From assembly GCA_036555725.1 (NCBI GenBank), contig DATBKU010000038.1, positions 28,519 to 92,518 on the forward strand: 64,000 nucleotides of DNA, written 5' to 3'. The notes under the pieces are model-generated. The model was not told the DNA's origin. It saw nothing but the letters and a program-made list of their open reading frames with translations, and made no database searches. Of this stretch, positions 17,545-25,933 are shown piece after piece. Source of the stretch: CALAED01 sp036555725 (GTDB taxonomy: Bacteria; Actinomycetota; Actinomycetes; Streptosporangiales; Streptosporangiaceae). Every line of letters begins with the position of its first letter. Position 1 is the first letter of the stretch. The position numbers were made by a program, and so were the translations under genes.

Positions 17545-18540
17545 ATGCGGGCATGGGCTGTGCACACGCCGGGACCGGTGGCGACCCGGCCGCTCCGTCT
17601 CGTCGAGCGTGACGTTCCCGAGCCGGGGCCGGGAGAGCTGCTGTTGCGGGTGCTCGCCTGCGGGGTCTGCCGGACCGACCTGCACGTCGCCGAAGGCGAC
17701 CTGCCCACCCACCTGCCCGACGTGACGCCCGGCCACGAGGTGGTCGGCACCGTCGTGGCGACCGGCGACGGCTGCCGGCACGCCACCGGCGACCGGGTCG
17801 GCGTGGCCTGGCTGCGCGGCACCTGCGGCATGTGCCGCTACTGCCGGCGCGGTGCGGAGAACCTCTGCCCCTTCTCCGTCTACACCGGCTGGGACGCGCA
17901 CGGCGGCTACGCCGAGTACGCGGTGGCGCCCGACGGGTATGTGTACGACCTGCCGAGCGGGCTGACCGACGTCGAGCTGGCGCCACTGCTGTGCGCGGGC
18001 ATCATCGGCTACCGGGCGCTGCGCCGGGCCGCGCTGCCGCCGGGCGGGCGGCTGGGCATCTGGGGGTTCGGCGGCTCGGCCCATCTGGCGGCCCAGATCG
18101 CGCTCGCCGAGGGCGCGGCGGTGCACGTCTTCACCCGGTCGGCCGCGGCCCGCGAGCTGGCCCTGACCCTCGGCGCTACCTCGGCGTCGGACTCCTACGC
18201 CGCCGCGCCGGAGCCGCTCGACTCGGCGATCATCTTCGCCCCGTCCGGCGATCTGGTGCCGGCCGCGCTGGAGCGGCTCGACCGCGGCGGCATGCTCGCC
18301 ATCGCGGGGATCTACCTGTCGGACATCCCGTCGCTCGACTATCAGCGGCACCTGTTCCAGGAGCGGGAGGTCAGGTCGGTGACCGCGAACACGCGGGCCG
18401 ATGGGGAGGAGTTCCTGCGGCTTGCCGGGCGGCTCCGGCTCGCCGTCACCACCACTCCGTACGACTTCGACAAGGCCGATCAGGCCCTCGCGGATCTCGC
18501 CGCGGGCAAGGTGCGCGGCGCCGCCGTCCTCACCCCGTGA
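17545..18540 (+). CDS. zinc-dependent alcohol dehydrogenase
   Basis: 331-residue medium-chain dehydrogenase/reductase. The catalytic zinc site is C39 with H64-E65 (PGHEVVG); structural zinc ligands are C94, C97, C100 and C108 in TCGMCRYCRRGAENLC. The Rossmann loop reads GIWGFGGSAHLA, a variant of the usual GxGxxG. It resembles AdhA/YogA-type NAD(P)-dependent alcohol dehydrogenases; the substrate is unknown. Its last 11 bp overlap the end of the convergent SpoIIE-type regulator. The ATG at 17545 lies 15 bp after the methyltransferase-like gene. Confidence 0.88.
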   Translation: MRAWAVHTPGPVATRPLRLVERDVPEPGPGELLLRVLACGVCRTDLHVAEGDLPTHLPDVTPGHEVVGTVVATGDGCRHATGDRVGVAWLRGTCGMCRYCRRGAENLCPFSVYTGWDAHGGYAEYAVAPDGYVYDLPSGLTDVELAPLLCAGIIGYRALRRAALPPGGRLGIWGFGGSAHLAAQIALAEGAAVHVFTRSAAARELALTLGATSASDSYAAAPEPLDSAIIFAPSGDLVPAALERLDRGGMLAIAGIYLSDIPSLDYQRHLFQEREVRSVTANTRADGEEFLRLAGRLRLAVTTTPYDFDKADQALADLAAGKVRGAAVLTP

Positions 18541-20818
18541 TCGGCAGCTCGAACCAGACGGACTTGCCGTCGGCGGTGGGCCGCGAGCCCCAGCGGGTGG
18601 CGAGCTGGTCGACGAGGTAGAGGCCGCGGCCGCCCTCGTCGGTCGCCCCGGCGCTGCGGATCCGGGGCAGCCGGAGGTCGGCGTCGAACACCTCGACCCA
18701 GATGGAGCCCGCGCCGCGACGCAGCCGCAGCCGGAACTCCTTGCTGCGCGGCATCCGCCGATGCCGGGGGTCGTCGGCAGTGGGCACGCCGGCGCCGCCC
18801 AAGGCGCCCGGCGCCGGCCACGGCTCCTCCTCGAGCAGGCCGGGGCCGCCCTCCAGGAAGTCCGGCCTGGGCGCGCCGAAGGGAGACGACACCAGCTCGC
18901 GGCGCGGCGCGGAGCTCGCCGAGGTGTGCAGCACGACGTTGGTGACGATCTCGGACACCAGGAGGCAGGCCAGCTCGGCCTGTTCGTCGTGCAGGCCCCA
19001 GGCGGCGAACGTCTCGGCGGCCAGCCGCCGGGCCTCAGACACCATGATCGGCTCGGCCGGAAAGACGCGTTCCTCCACCTGCAGGTTGTCCGAGGCCGTC
19101 CGCACCACGACGATCGCGGCGTCGTCGTCGATGTCGCCGGGCACGGCCTGGTAGACGGCGTTCGCGATGGTCTCGACGTCGCTGTCGGCGACCTCAACGA
19201 CCGCCTGCCGGAGCATGCCCCGCGCCTGGTCGCGGGTGTAGTACTCGCCGTCGTCCCGGGGCCGGCGGTCGATCAGGCCGTCCGTATAGAGCACCAGCGT
19301 TGACCCGGGCTTGAGCTCGACCGACTCCTCGTTGAACAGGATCTCGCCGCCCACGCCGGGCGCCCGTACGCCGAGCATCGCACCGCGGCTGTCGAACTTC
19401 ATCTCGACGACGTCGCCGTCGACGATCAGCAGCGGCGGATCGTGCCCGGCGTTGGCGAACGACAACGTACGAGACCACGCGTCGTACACGAAGTAGGTGC
19501 ACGAGACGAGCGGAGGCCGGGCCATCTCGTCGTCGTACTTGAAACGGTCCGGCCGGACCATCGTGCGGACCCACTCGTCGAGCTTGCGCAGGATGTCGGC
19601 GGGCGGCTTGTCGTCTTGGGCGAACGCGCGCAGCGCCGCCCGCAGCTGGCCCATGACCGCGGCGGCGCGGGCGCCCCGGCCCTCGACGTCGCCGATGACG
19701 ATGCCCACCCGGCCCGCCGACAGCGGGATCACGTCGTACCAGTCGCCGCCGACCTGGGTCTGGATGCCGTGGCCGTGCGACTCGAGCGGACGGGCCGGTT
19801 CGTACCGCCAGGCGATCCGCAGCCCGTCGAGGCGCGGCGGCGCGTCGCCGGGCAGCAGGTTCTTCTGGAACGCCAGCGCGGTCGCCCGCTCCTCCTCGAA
19901 GAGGATCGCGTTGTCGATGGAGATCGCGACCCGGCTTGCGATGGCGCCGACCAGGTCGCGGTCGAACCCGTCGTAGTGCGGGTCGGGGCGCTTACTGAGG
20001 TTGGACAGCGCCACGCTGACGACGCCGAGCAGCTCGCCGCGCGCCAGCAACGGCGCGGAGATCACCGAGGTGATGCCCATCTCGTCGCTGAGCCCGGCGC
20101 TCGCCTCGGTGGGCGAGGCGAAGCGGTGCTCGGCGATGTTCTCTACGAGTACGGCGTCGCGGCGGCGCATCGCGCGGGCCGCGAAGTGGTGCGTGGGGTA
20201 GGCGATCGGCTCCCCCACCTCGGCCCAGGTGCCGGGCGGCGGGGTCCAGCCGGCGGCGTGCCTGGACACGCGGCGGATCAGCTTGTCGCCGCTGAAGAGG
20301 TCGATGAAGACGTGGTCGGCGAGCTGCGGGACGAGCATGTCGGCGACCCGGCGCAGGGTGGTCTCCAGTTCCAGCGTGCCGGCCAGCCGCTCGCCGATGC
20401 GCTCCAGCAGGCCGTACCTGTCTTGCTCGCGCTGGTTGCTGCGGAGCGCCTCGCGGGCGAAGATCGCGATGCCGTCGATGTCGCCGGACGGGTGGCGCAG
20501 CGGCACGGCGTGCGCCCTGGTGTAGACCGTGCTGCCGTCGTGCCGCAGGTTGCAGAAGGTGCCCTCCCAGACGCCGCCGCGCAGCACGTGTCTGGCCAGC
20601 TCCCTGGCCTGCTCGTGGTCTTCCTCCGCGAAGCCGAGGGACAGGATGGAGTGTCCGATGAACTCCTCGCCGAAGCCGAACAGCTGCCGGGCGAAGTCGT
20701 TGCCGTAGATGACATTGCTGAACCGGTCGATGACGATGACCGCCATCTCCATCTGGCTCAGGACGGTGTCCGACGGCAACATTGCCGCGAAGGGCGACTC
20801 CTCCCCCCTGTACTTCAT
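18530..20818 (-). CDS. PAS-GAF-SpoIIE phosphatase with C-terminal HATPase domain
   Basis: 762-residue soluble regulator. A PAS domain (about 20-130) is followed by a GAF domain (about 145-305), a PP2C/SpoIIE serine phosphatase (about 330-550; GGDWYDVIPL, GIVIGDVEGRG, NAGHDPPLL and LVLYTDGLIDRR carry the metal-binding aspartates) and an RsbW-type ATPase (about 590-762; SEIVTNVVLHT and EGGRGLYLVDQLA). An acidic low-complexity insert (about 650-695) interrupts the ATPase. Such proteins control partner-switching anti-anti-sigma pathways, acting as both phosphatase and kinase. No sigma factor or STAS gene is adjacent. The 3' end overlaps the alcohol dehydrogenase by 11 bp. Confidence 0.92.
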   Translation of the reverse strand: MKYRGEESPFAAMLPSDTVLSQMEMAVIVIDRFSNVIYGNDFARQLFGFGEEFIGHSILSLGFAEEDHEQARELARHVLRGGVWEGTFCNLRHDGSTVYTRAHAVPLRHPSGDIDGIAIFAREALRSNQREQDRYGLLERIGERLAGTLELETTLRRVADMLVPQLADHVFIDLFSGDKLIRRVSRHAAGWTPPPGTWAEVGEPIAYPTHHFAARAMRRRDAVLVENIAEHRFASPTEASAGLSDEMGITSVISAPLLARGELLGVVSVALSNLSKRPDPHYDGFDRDLVGAIASRVAISIDNAILFEEERATALAFQKNLLPGDAPPRLDGLRIAWRYEPARPLESHGHGIQTQVGGDWYDVIPLSAGRVGIVIGDVEGRGARAAAVMGQLRAALRAFAQDDKPPADILRKLDEWVRTMVRPDRFKYDDEMARPPLVSCTYFVYDAWSRTLSFANAGHDPPLLIVDGDVVEMKFDSRGAMLGVRAPGVGGEILFNEESVELKPGSTLVLYTDGLIDRRPRDDGEYYTRDQARGMLRQAVVEVADSDVETIANAVYQAVPGDIDDDAAIVVVRTASDNLQVEERVFPAEPIMVSEARRLAAETFAAWGLHDEQAELACLLVSEIVTNVVLHTSASSAPRRELVSSPFGAPRPDFLEGGPGLLEEEPWPAPGALGGAGVPTADDPRHRRMPRSKEFRLRLRRGAGSIWVEVFDADLRLPRIRSAGATDEGGRGLYLVDQLATRWGSRPTADGKSVWFELPITG

Positions 20819-20923
20819 CGCACCTCCCGTCCCTTCGTATTGAACGACGAACGGCCCCCGGAGACACGTGAAAACAACGCAGCGGTAAGGAGATCTTCGG
20901 TACAGATCACCGGAGCCGAAAGC

Positions 20924-21628
20924 TCAGCGCTTGCCCACGAAGACGTGCGTGGCGATGTCTCGGGGCAGATCTGTAGTAGCACCGCCTGAGTCGTCACCCG
21001 TCACCCGTACGCCGTCGTCGCTTGTCGCGAGCGTCACCTCGTGTCCCGGTTGTATCCCGATTTGCTTGAGTTTAAGCATGAGCGCACTGTCGCTTTGCAC
21101 CTGCTCGCTGATCCGGCGTACGACGACCGGCACGCCGCCCGGGGTGGCGACGTCCATCATGGTGCGCAGCGGCTCGGCGGACTCGGTGCCGAACGTGCGC
21201 TGCACGCCGAGCTCGGCCAGACCCGGGATCGGGTTGCCGTGCGGGCACATGCTCGGGTTCTCCAGCAGCGTGACGAGGCGGCGTTCGACGTCCTCCGACA
21301 TCACGTGCTCCCACCGGCAGGCCTCGATGTGCACGTCTTCCCACGGCATGCCGATGACGTTGACCAGCAGGCATTCGGCCAGGCGGTGCTTGCGCATGAC
21401 GCGAGTGGCGAGGGACCGGCCGGCATCGGTGAGCTCCAGATGGCGGTCGCCCTCGACGTGCAACAGCCCGTCGCGTTCCATGCGGGCCACCGTCTGGCTC
21501 ACTGTGGGGCCGCTTTGGGAAAGCCGCTCGGCGATGCGCGCTCGAAGCGGGACGATGCCCTCTTCCTCGAGCTCGAAGATCGTCCGGAGGTACATCTCCG
21601 TGGTATCGATCAGGCCGGTTGCGGTCAA
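20924..21628 (-). CDS. ideR: iron-dependent transcriptional repressor IdeR (DtxR family)
   Basis: 234-residue iron-sensing repressor that binds DNA when loaded with Fe(II) and shuts off iron uptake genes. The winged helix covers DTTEMYLRTIFELEEEG to PTVSQTVARMERDGLL. The metal and dimer domain has VIGMPWEDVHIEACRWEHVM, with the cysteine, histidine and glutamate ligands of the family. A C-terminal SH3-like domain follows. I chose the TTG at 21628 because GGAGG stands 5 nt upstream and the length then equals known IdeR proteins; longer frames would add non-homologous residues. It is divergent from the UdgX gene. Confidence 0.9.
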   Translation of the reverse strand: MTATGLIDTTEMYLRTIFELEEEGIVPLRARIAERLSQSGPTVSQTVARMERDGLLHVEGDRHLELTDAGRSLATRVMRKHRLAECLLVNVIGMPWEDVHIEACRWEHVMSEDVERRLVTLLENPSMCPHGNPIPGLAELGVQRTFGTESAEPLRTMMDVATPGGVPVVVRRISEQVQSDSALMLKLKQIGIQPGHEVTLATSDDGVRVTGDDSGGATTDLPRDIATHVFVGKR

Positions 21629-21746
21629 CGTATCCTCCAGGTTCACCTCCGATGCTACTTGCTCGGCACCGCTCTGACTGCCCGCGCAGATATGCCCACC
21701 CGGTGGGTAGGGGCACCGTACGAACCATGTCTCCAGGGAGGGACCC

Positions 21747-23090
21747 GTGAGCCCCAAACACGCAGGTGCCGGAGCATATGTGCCCGATGGCGCCACCGAC
21801 CTGGACGCGTTGCGCAAGGCGGCCGCCGGGTGTCGCGGATGTTCCCTTTACGAAAACGCCACGCAAACGGTGTTCGGCGCCGGAGACCCGTCCGCCCGCG
21901 TCCTGCTCCTCGGGGAGGTACCGGGCGATCAAGAGGACAAGCAGGGCGCGCCATTCGTCGGGCCGGCCGGACGGCTGCTCGACAGGGCCCTGGTCGAGGC
22001 CGGCATCGACCGCGGCGACGCGTACGTGACGAACGCGGTGAAGCACTTCAAGTTCAAGCAGCCGGCGCCCGGCAAGCGGCGCATCCACCAGACCCCGGAC
22101 GCCGGGGAGATCGCGGCCTGCAGGCCCTGGCTCACCGCCGAGCTGTCGCTGCTCGACCCCGAGATCATCGTGAGCCTGGGCGCGGTCGCGGGAAAGGCAT
22201 TGTTCGGGTCGTCGTTCCGGGTGACGAAGCAGCGGGGCGTGCTGATGCCCTGGCCGGCCATCGGGGACCTGCCGGCGCGCGACGACCGGTACGTCGTGGC
22301 CACCCTGCACCCGTCGGCGGTCATTCGGGCCGATGACCGCGAGAAGGTGTACGCCGGCTTCCTCGACGATCTCGAGGTCGCCGCCCGCGCCCTCCGGTTA
22401 GTCGTCTTTTCGGGGGTGGTACTCGTACCGGATGAAGGAGGGGACGCACAGCGAGACGGCCACCACGAGGATGGCGCAGGCGATGCCGCCACTCACCCAC
22501 GCCGCGGTCGCGCCGACGAGCGAGGCCATCGCGCCGGCCCGCAGGTCGCCGAGGCGCGGGCCGCCCGCGACGACCACGATGAACACCCCCTGCAGCCGGC
22601 CCCGCATCTCGTCCGGCGCATAGGTCTGCAGGATCGTCTGCCGGAACACCCCGGAGACGAGGTCGGCCGCCCCGCCGACGGCGAGCAGCAGCACGGCGAG
22701 CCACAGCTGGTGCGCGAGCCCGGCGGCGGCCACCGCGAGCCCCCACACCGCGATCGCGGCCACCAGCGCGACGCCCTGCCGCCGCACCCGGCCCATCCAG
22801 CCGGACATCAGGCCGCCCACCAGCCCGCCGATGCCGATCGAGGCGAACAGCCAGCCGACCGCGGCCCCGTCGCCGAACCGGGTGGTGGCCACCTCGGGGA
22901 ACAGCGCCCGCGGCATGGCCACGCCCATCGCGATGATGTCGACCACGAACGACATCAGCAGGACGGGCCGTCCGGTCAGGTACCCCAGGCCCTGGATCAC
23001 CGAGCGCAGGCCCGGACGCCCCCGGATGTTGTCGCCGAGCGGCGGGATGGCGGGCAGCCGCAGCGCCGCGTACAAGCCCGCCGTGAATAG
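21747..23090 (+). CDS. udgX: UdgX-type uracil-DNA crosslinking protein with antisense tail
   Basis: Residues 1-217 form a UdgX protein, a family-4-like uracil-DNA glycosylase relative. UdgX attacks uracil in DNA and stays covalently attached through a histidine in the KRRIH loop, here H114. C29 and C32 (GCRGC) and C125 are iron-sulphur ligand candidates. Motif A reads GEVPGDQED where UdgX usually has GEQPG. The conserved part ends at AARALR (base 22397). No stop follows, so the frame runs 230 more codons antisense to the MFS gene; a TAG lies one frame over at 22399. The GTG start follows AGGGAGGGA. Confidence 0.82.
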   Translation: MSPKHAGAGAYVPDGATDLDALRKAAAGCRGCSLYENATQTVFGAGDPSARVLLLGEVPGDQEDKQGAPFVGPAGRLLDRALVEAGIDRGDAYVTNAVKHFKFKQPAPGKRRIHQTPDAGEIAACRPWLTAELSLLDPEIIVSLGAVAGKALFGSSFRVTKQRGVLMPWPAIGDLPARDDRYVVATLHPSAVIRADDREKVYAGFLDDLEVAARALRLVVFSGVVLVPDEGGDAQRDGHHEDGAGDAATHPRRGRADERGHRAGPQVAEARAARDDHDEHPLQPAPHLVRRIGLQDRLPEHPGDEVGRPADGEQQHGEPQLVREPGGGHREPPHRDRGHQRDALPPHPAHPAGHQAAHQPADADRGEQPADRGPVAEPGGGHLGEQRPRHGHAHRDDVDHERHQQDGPSGQVPQALDHRAQARTPPDVVAERRDGGQPQRRVQARRE

Positions 23091-23633
23091 CACGGCGTCC
23101 AGGCCGTACGCGACGGCGTACGACCAGCGCGCCAGGATGAGCCCGGCGAGCAGGGGGCCAAGCAGGATGCTCGCCTGGTTCATCGTGAAGTTGAGCGTGT
23201 TGGCCGCGGGGACGAGTTCCATCGGCAGCAGCCGCGGAATGATCGCCCCCCGGGTCGGCGAGGAGACCGCGAAGCCGATCGACTGCACGGCCACGCAGAC
23301 CATGATCAGCCACACCTGGTCGAGGCCGAGCAGGGCCTGGACGAGCAGCGCCAGCGTCGATGCCCAGGTGACGCAGGAGGAGGTCAGCAGCAGCACCCGC
23401 CGGTCCATGTGGTCGGCGACCGCCCCGCCCCACAGCCCGAACACGATCAGCGGTACGAGGGCGACGATGCCGAGCGTGCCGACCCAGAACGACGAGTGGG
23501 TCAGGTCGTACACCTGAACGGGGACCGCGACCGAGGTGAGCTGAAAGCCGACGACGGAGACGCTTTGCCCAAGCCAGAGCCGCCGGTACGCCGGATGCCG
23601 GAGCGGCCGGACGTCAAGGAGAAAGTCGTTCAA
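22398..23633 (-). CDS. MFS exporter, EntS-like (MFS_3)
   Basis: 411-residue, 12-helix permease of the major facilitator superfamily. GLWGGAVADHMDRRVLLL is the loop 2-3 signature, and the overall pattern (RGAIIPRLLP, APDEMRGRLQG) matches the EntS/MFS_3 group of drug and siderophore exporters. Its first 20 bases overlap the end of pdxH, giving translational coupling. The 3' end abuts the conserved end of udgX. Proximity to ideR makes an iron-linked role conceivable, but nothing in the sequence shows an IdeR site. Confidence 0.85.
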   Translation of the reverse strand: MNDFLLDVRPLRHPAYRRLWLGQSVSVVGFQLTSVAVPVQVYDLTHSSFWVGTLGIVALVPLIVFGLWGGAVADHMDRRVLLLTSSCVTWASTLALLVQALLGLDQVWLIMVCVAVQSIGFAVSSPTRGAIIPRLLPMELVPAANTLNFTMNQASILLGPLLAGLILARWSYAVAYGLDAVLFTAGLYAALRLPAIPPLGDNIRGRPGLRSVIQGLGYLTGRPVLLMSFVVDIIAMGVAMPRALFPEVATTRFGDGAAVGWLFASIGIGGLVGGLMSGWMGRVRRQGVALVAAIAVWGLAVAAAGLAHQLWLAVLLLAVGGAADLVSGVFRQTILQTYAPDEMRGRLQGVFIVVVAGGPRLGDLRAGAMASLVGATAAWVSGGIACAILVVAVSLCVPSFIRYEYHPRKDD

Positions 23634-24291
23634 CGGCCCAGCCGGACTCGCTACGGGTGAATCGCAGCCGATCGTGCAGCCGGTCGGCCCGGCCCTGCCA
23701 GAACTCCACGGTGTCGGGGGTCAGCAGGTAGCCGCCCCAGAAGTCGGGCACCGGCACCTCCTCCGGCCAGCGGTCCGCCAGCTCGGCGTAGCGCGCCTCC
23801 AGCGCGGCCCGGGACCCGATCACCGACGACTGATGACTGGCCCACGCGCCGAGCTGCGACCCGTGGGGCCGGGAGTGGAAGTACGACGCCGTCTCGGCCT
23901 CCGGCAGCCGGGAGACGCCCCCGGTCACCACGACCTGCCGGTGCAGAGCATGCCACGGGAACACGAGGCAGGCCCGCGGGTTGTCCCGCAGGTCACGGCC
24001 CTTGTGCGAGGTGTGGTTGGTGAAGAACCGGAAGCCGTCCTGGCCGTACCCCTTGAGCAGCACGGTGCGGGCGCTGGGCTCGGCCGCCGCGGACGCCGTC
24101 GCGAGAATCATCGCGTTCGGCTCCGGCAGCCCGCCCGCGATCATGTCGGCGAACCAGGTGCCGAACTGCGCGAACGGGTCGGCAGCAACGTCTGCCTCGT
24201 TCAACGCGGCGTCGGAATACGCTTGCCGCAACCCGGCCGGCTCGGGGGTCTCCACAGCCAAATACCTTCTCACCAGTTTGTCACATGACAC
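23614..24291 (-). CDS. pdxH: pyridoxamine 5'-phosphate oxidase
   Basis: 225-residue FMN enzyme that makes pyridoxal phosphate from pyridoxine or pyridoxamine phosphate. The FMN and substrate motifs SARTVLLKGYGQDGFRFFTN, RPHGSQLGAWASHQSS and the C-terminal FWQGRADRLHDRLRF with WAVERLSP are all present. The N-terminus is uncertain: ATG at 24291 lacks a good ribosome site, whereas GTG codons seven and thirteen residues in would also fit the family. It is divergent from citrate synthase, an adjacency also seen, from memory, in other Actinobacteria. Confidence 0.92.
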   Translation of the reverse strand: MSCDKLVRRYLAVETPEPAGLRQAYSDAALNEADVAADPFAQFGTWFADMIAGGLPEPNAMILATASAAAEPSARTVLLKGYGQDGFRFFTNHTSHKGRDLRDNPRACLVFPWHALHRQVVVTGGVSRLPEAETASYFHSRPHGSQLGAWASHQSSVIGSRAALEARYAELADRWPEEVPVPDFWGGYLLTPDTVEFWQGRADRLHDRLRFTRSESGWAVERLSP

Positions 24292-24458
24292 ACATGCACC
24301 ACCCCGAGCTTATTCACCGGCCCCTTCCGCGCGACGCCGACCTGCGGGGACGGCTGTGGGGATGGCTTGACCCGGCCCCGGGTACTAAGCAGTAACCAGG
24401 GCGAGGTTCAATAGCACGTCAACGCTTTCTCATCCAACGGGGACGAAAGGCAGACGGT

Positions 24459-25565
24459 ATGTCCGACTTCAAACCCGGGCTCGAAGGGGTCGTAGCCTTC
24501 GAGACCGAGATCGCCGAACCTGACAAGGAGGGCGGCGCTCTCCGCTATCGGGGCGTGGACATCGAAGATCTGGTCGGCCGTGTCTCCTTTGGCGACGCTT
24601 GGGGCCTGCTGGTCGACGACAGCTTCACGCCGGGGCTGGCGCCGGCCGAGCCGCACGTCCTGCCGGTCCACTCCGGCGACGTACGGGTCGACGTGCAGAG
24701 CGCGCTGCCGATCATCGCCCCCGCGTACGGCATGCGCCAGCTGCTCGACATCGATGATGAGCAGGCCCGGGCCGATCTCGCCCGGGTCTCGGTCACGGCG
24801 CTGTCGTTCGTCGCCCAGTCGGCGCGCGGCCTGGCTCAGCCGATGGTGCCGCAAAGCCGCATCAACGAGGCTAAGTCGATCACCGAGCGGTTCATGATCC
24901 GCTGGCGGGGCGAGCCCGACCCGCAGCACGTCAAGGCGATTGACTCCTATTGGGTGTCCGCCGCCGAGCACGGCCTGAACGCCTCCACCTTCACCGCCCG
25001 CGTGATCGCCTCGACCGGCGCCGACGTGGCCGCGGCGATGTCCGGCGCGATCGGCGCGATGTCCGGCCCGCTGCACGGCGGCGCCCCGGCCCGGGTGCTG
25101 CCGATGATCGAGCAGGTCGAGCAGCTCGGCGACGCGCGCAAGGTGGTCACCGACATCCTCGACGGCGGCGGCCGGCTGATGGGCTTCGGACACCGCGTCT
25201 ACCGCGCGGAGGACCCGCGCGCCCGCGTGCTCCGCCGTACGGCCAAGGAGCTGGGCGCGAGCCGGTACGAGGCGGCCAAGGCGCTCGAGGACGCGGCCCT
25301 GGCCGAGCTGCGCGAACGCCGTCCCGACCGGCCGATCGAGACCAACGTGGAGTTCTGGGCCGCGGTGGTCCTCGACTTCGCCCAGGTGCCGACCCGGATG
25401 ATGCCCGCGATGTTCACCTGCGCCCGCACCGCCGGGTGGGCGGCGCACATCCTGGAGCAGAAGCGCACCGGACGGCTCGTCCGGCCCAGCGCCAAGTACG
25501 TCGGACCGGTCGCCCGCGAGGTCACCGACGTGCCCGGTGCCGCCGACGTCCTCGACCGCCAATAG
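24459..25565 (+). CDS. citA: citrate synthase 2
   Basis: 368-residue citrate synthase that joins oxaloacetate and acetyl-CoA. The two catalytic histidines lie in GPLHGGAPARV and GFGHRVYRAEDPRA, and the catalytic aspartate in AVVLDFAQVPTRMM. The length is that of the short, non-allosteric actinobacterial CitA rather than the 420-residue GltA. Its ATG has GAAAGG upstream. A long hairpin follows the stop codon. Confidence 0.92.
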   Translation: MSDFKPGLEGVVAFETEIAEPDKEGGALRYRGVDIEDLVGRVSFGDAWGLLVDDSFTPGLAPAEPHVLPVHSGDVRVDVQSALPIIAPAYGMRQLLDIDDEQARADLARVSVTALSFVAQSARGLAQPMVPQSRINEAKSITERFMIRWRGEPDPQHVKAIDSYWVSAAEHGLNASTFTARVIASTGADVAAAMSGAIGAMSGPLHGGAPARVLPMIEQVEQLGDARKVVTDILDGGGRLMGFGHRVYRAEDPRARVLRRTAKELGASRYEAAKALEDAALAELRERRPDRPIETNVEFWAAVVLDFAQVPTRMMPAMFTCARTAGWAAHILEQKRTGRLVRPSAKYVGPVAREVTDVPGAADVLDRQ

Positions 25566-25568
25566 ACC

Positions 25569-25628
25569 CCTGAGCGAGCAGGCCGGGGCCGTGTGCTGGT
25601 GCCACCTGCCTCGGCCCCAATGCTCAGG
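25569..25628 (+). terminator. long hairpin downstream of citrate synthase
   Basis: CCTGAGC (25569-25575) pairs with GCTCAGG (25622-25628), and GGGGCCG (25585-25591) pairs with CGGCCCC (25612-25618). Together they make a two-part stem starting 3 nt after the citA stop codon. It probably ends citA transcription and marks the left edge of the accessory island. Confidence 0.6.
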
Positions 25629-25711
25629 CCGGAGATGGTTGGCCGTTCCGTGGCCTTTGCCGTCAACCTGCTGGCTGGGCCAGCGACGGCGCACCGCGAT
25701 TTCTGTTTCTC

Positions 25712-25933
25712 GTGACCGTGCCACCGGACGTGCACGAGTACACCCAAGCCGACGACGGGTGCCTGCGGCTGCATCGCGCGGGTTACTGGGTATCGCTGGA
25801 GGATCAAGAGCCGGATTGGAGCCTGCCCGCCGGCAAGAAGGTCAGCGTCAGGATTCCGAAACGGAATCTGCTCACAGTGGAGTCTCTGCTGGGATTGATG
25901 GTCCGTCCTGGTGTACGGGTGGGATCGTCATGA
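25712..25933 (+). CDS. small protein of 73 residues, unknown, overlapping the next gene
   Basis: GTG at 25712 begins a 73-residue frame: TVPPDVHEYTQADDG, then LHRAGYWVSLEDQEPDW and VSVRIPKRNLLTVESLLGL. It is probably soluble; I see no known domain. Its stop overlaps the ATG of the next gene as ATGA, so the two are translationally coupled and likely form one unit. No clear ribosome site is visible before the GTG. Composition is less GC-rich than citA, as elsewhere in this island. Confidence 0.6.
   Translation: MTVPPDVHEYTQADDGCLRLHRAGYWVSLEDQEPDWSLPAGKKVSVRIPKRNLLTVESLLGLMVRPGVRVGSS

Noticed and set aside
22398..23090. UdgX C-terminal extension as a new domain
   Set aside because: The sequence is antisense to a well-conserved transporter and is low-complexity, so it is treated as read-through.
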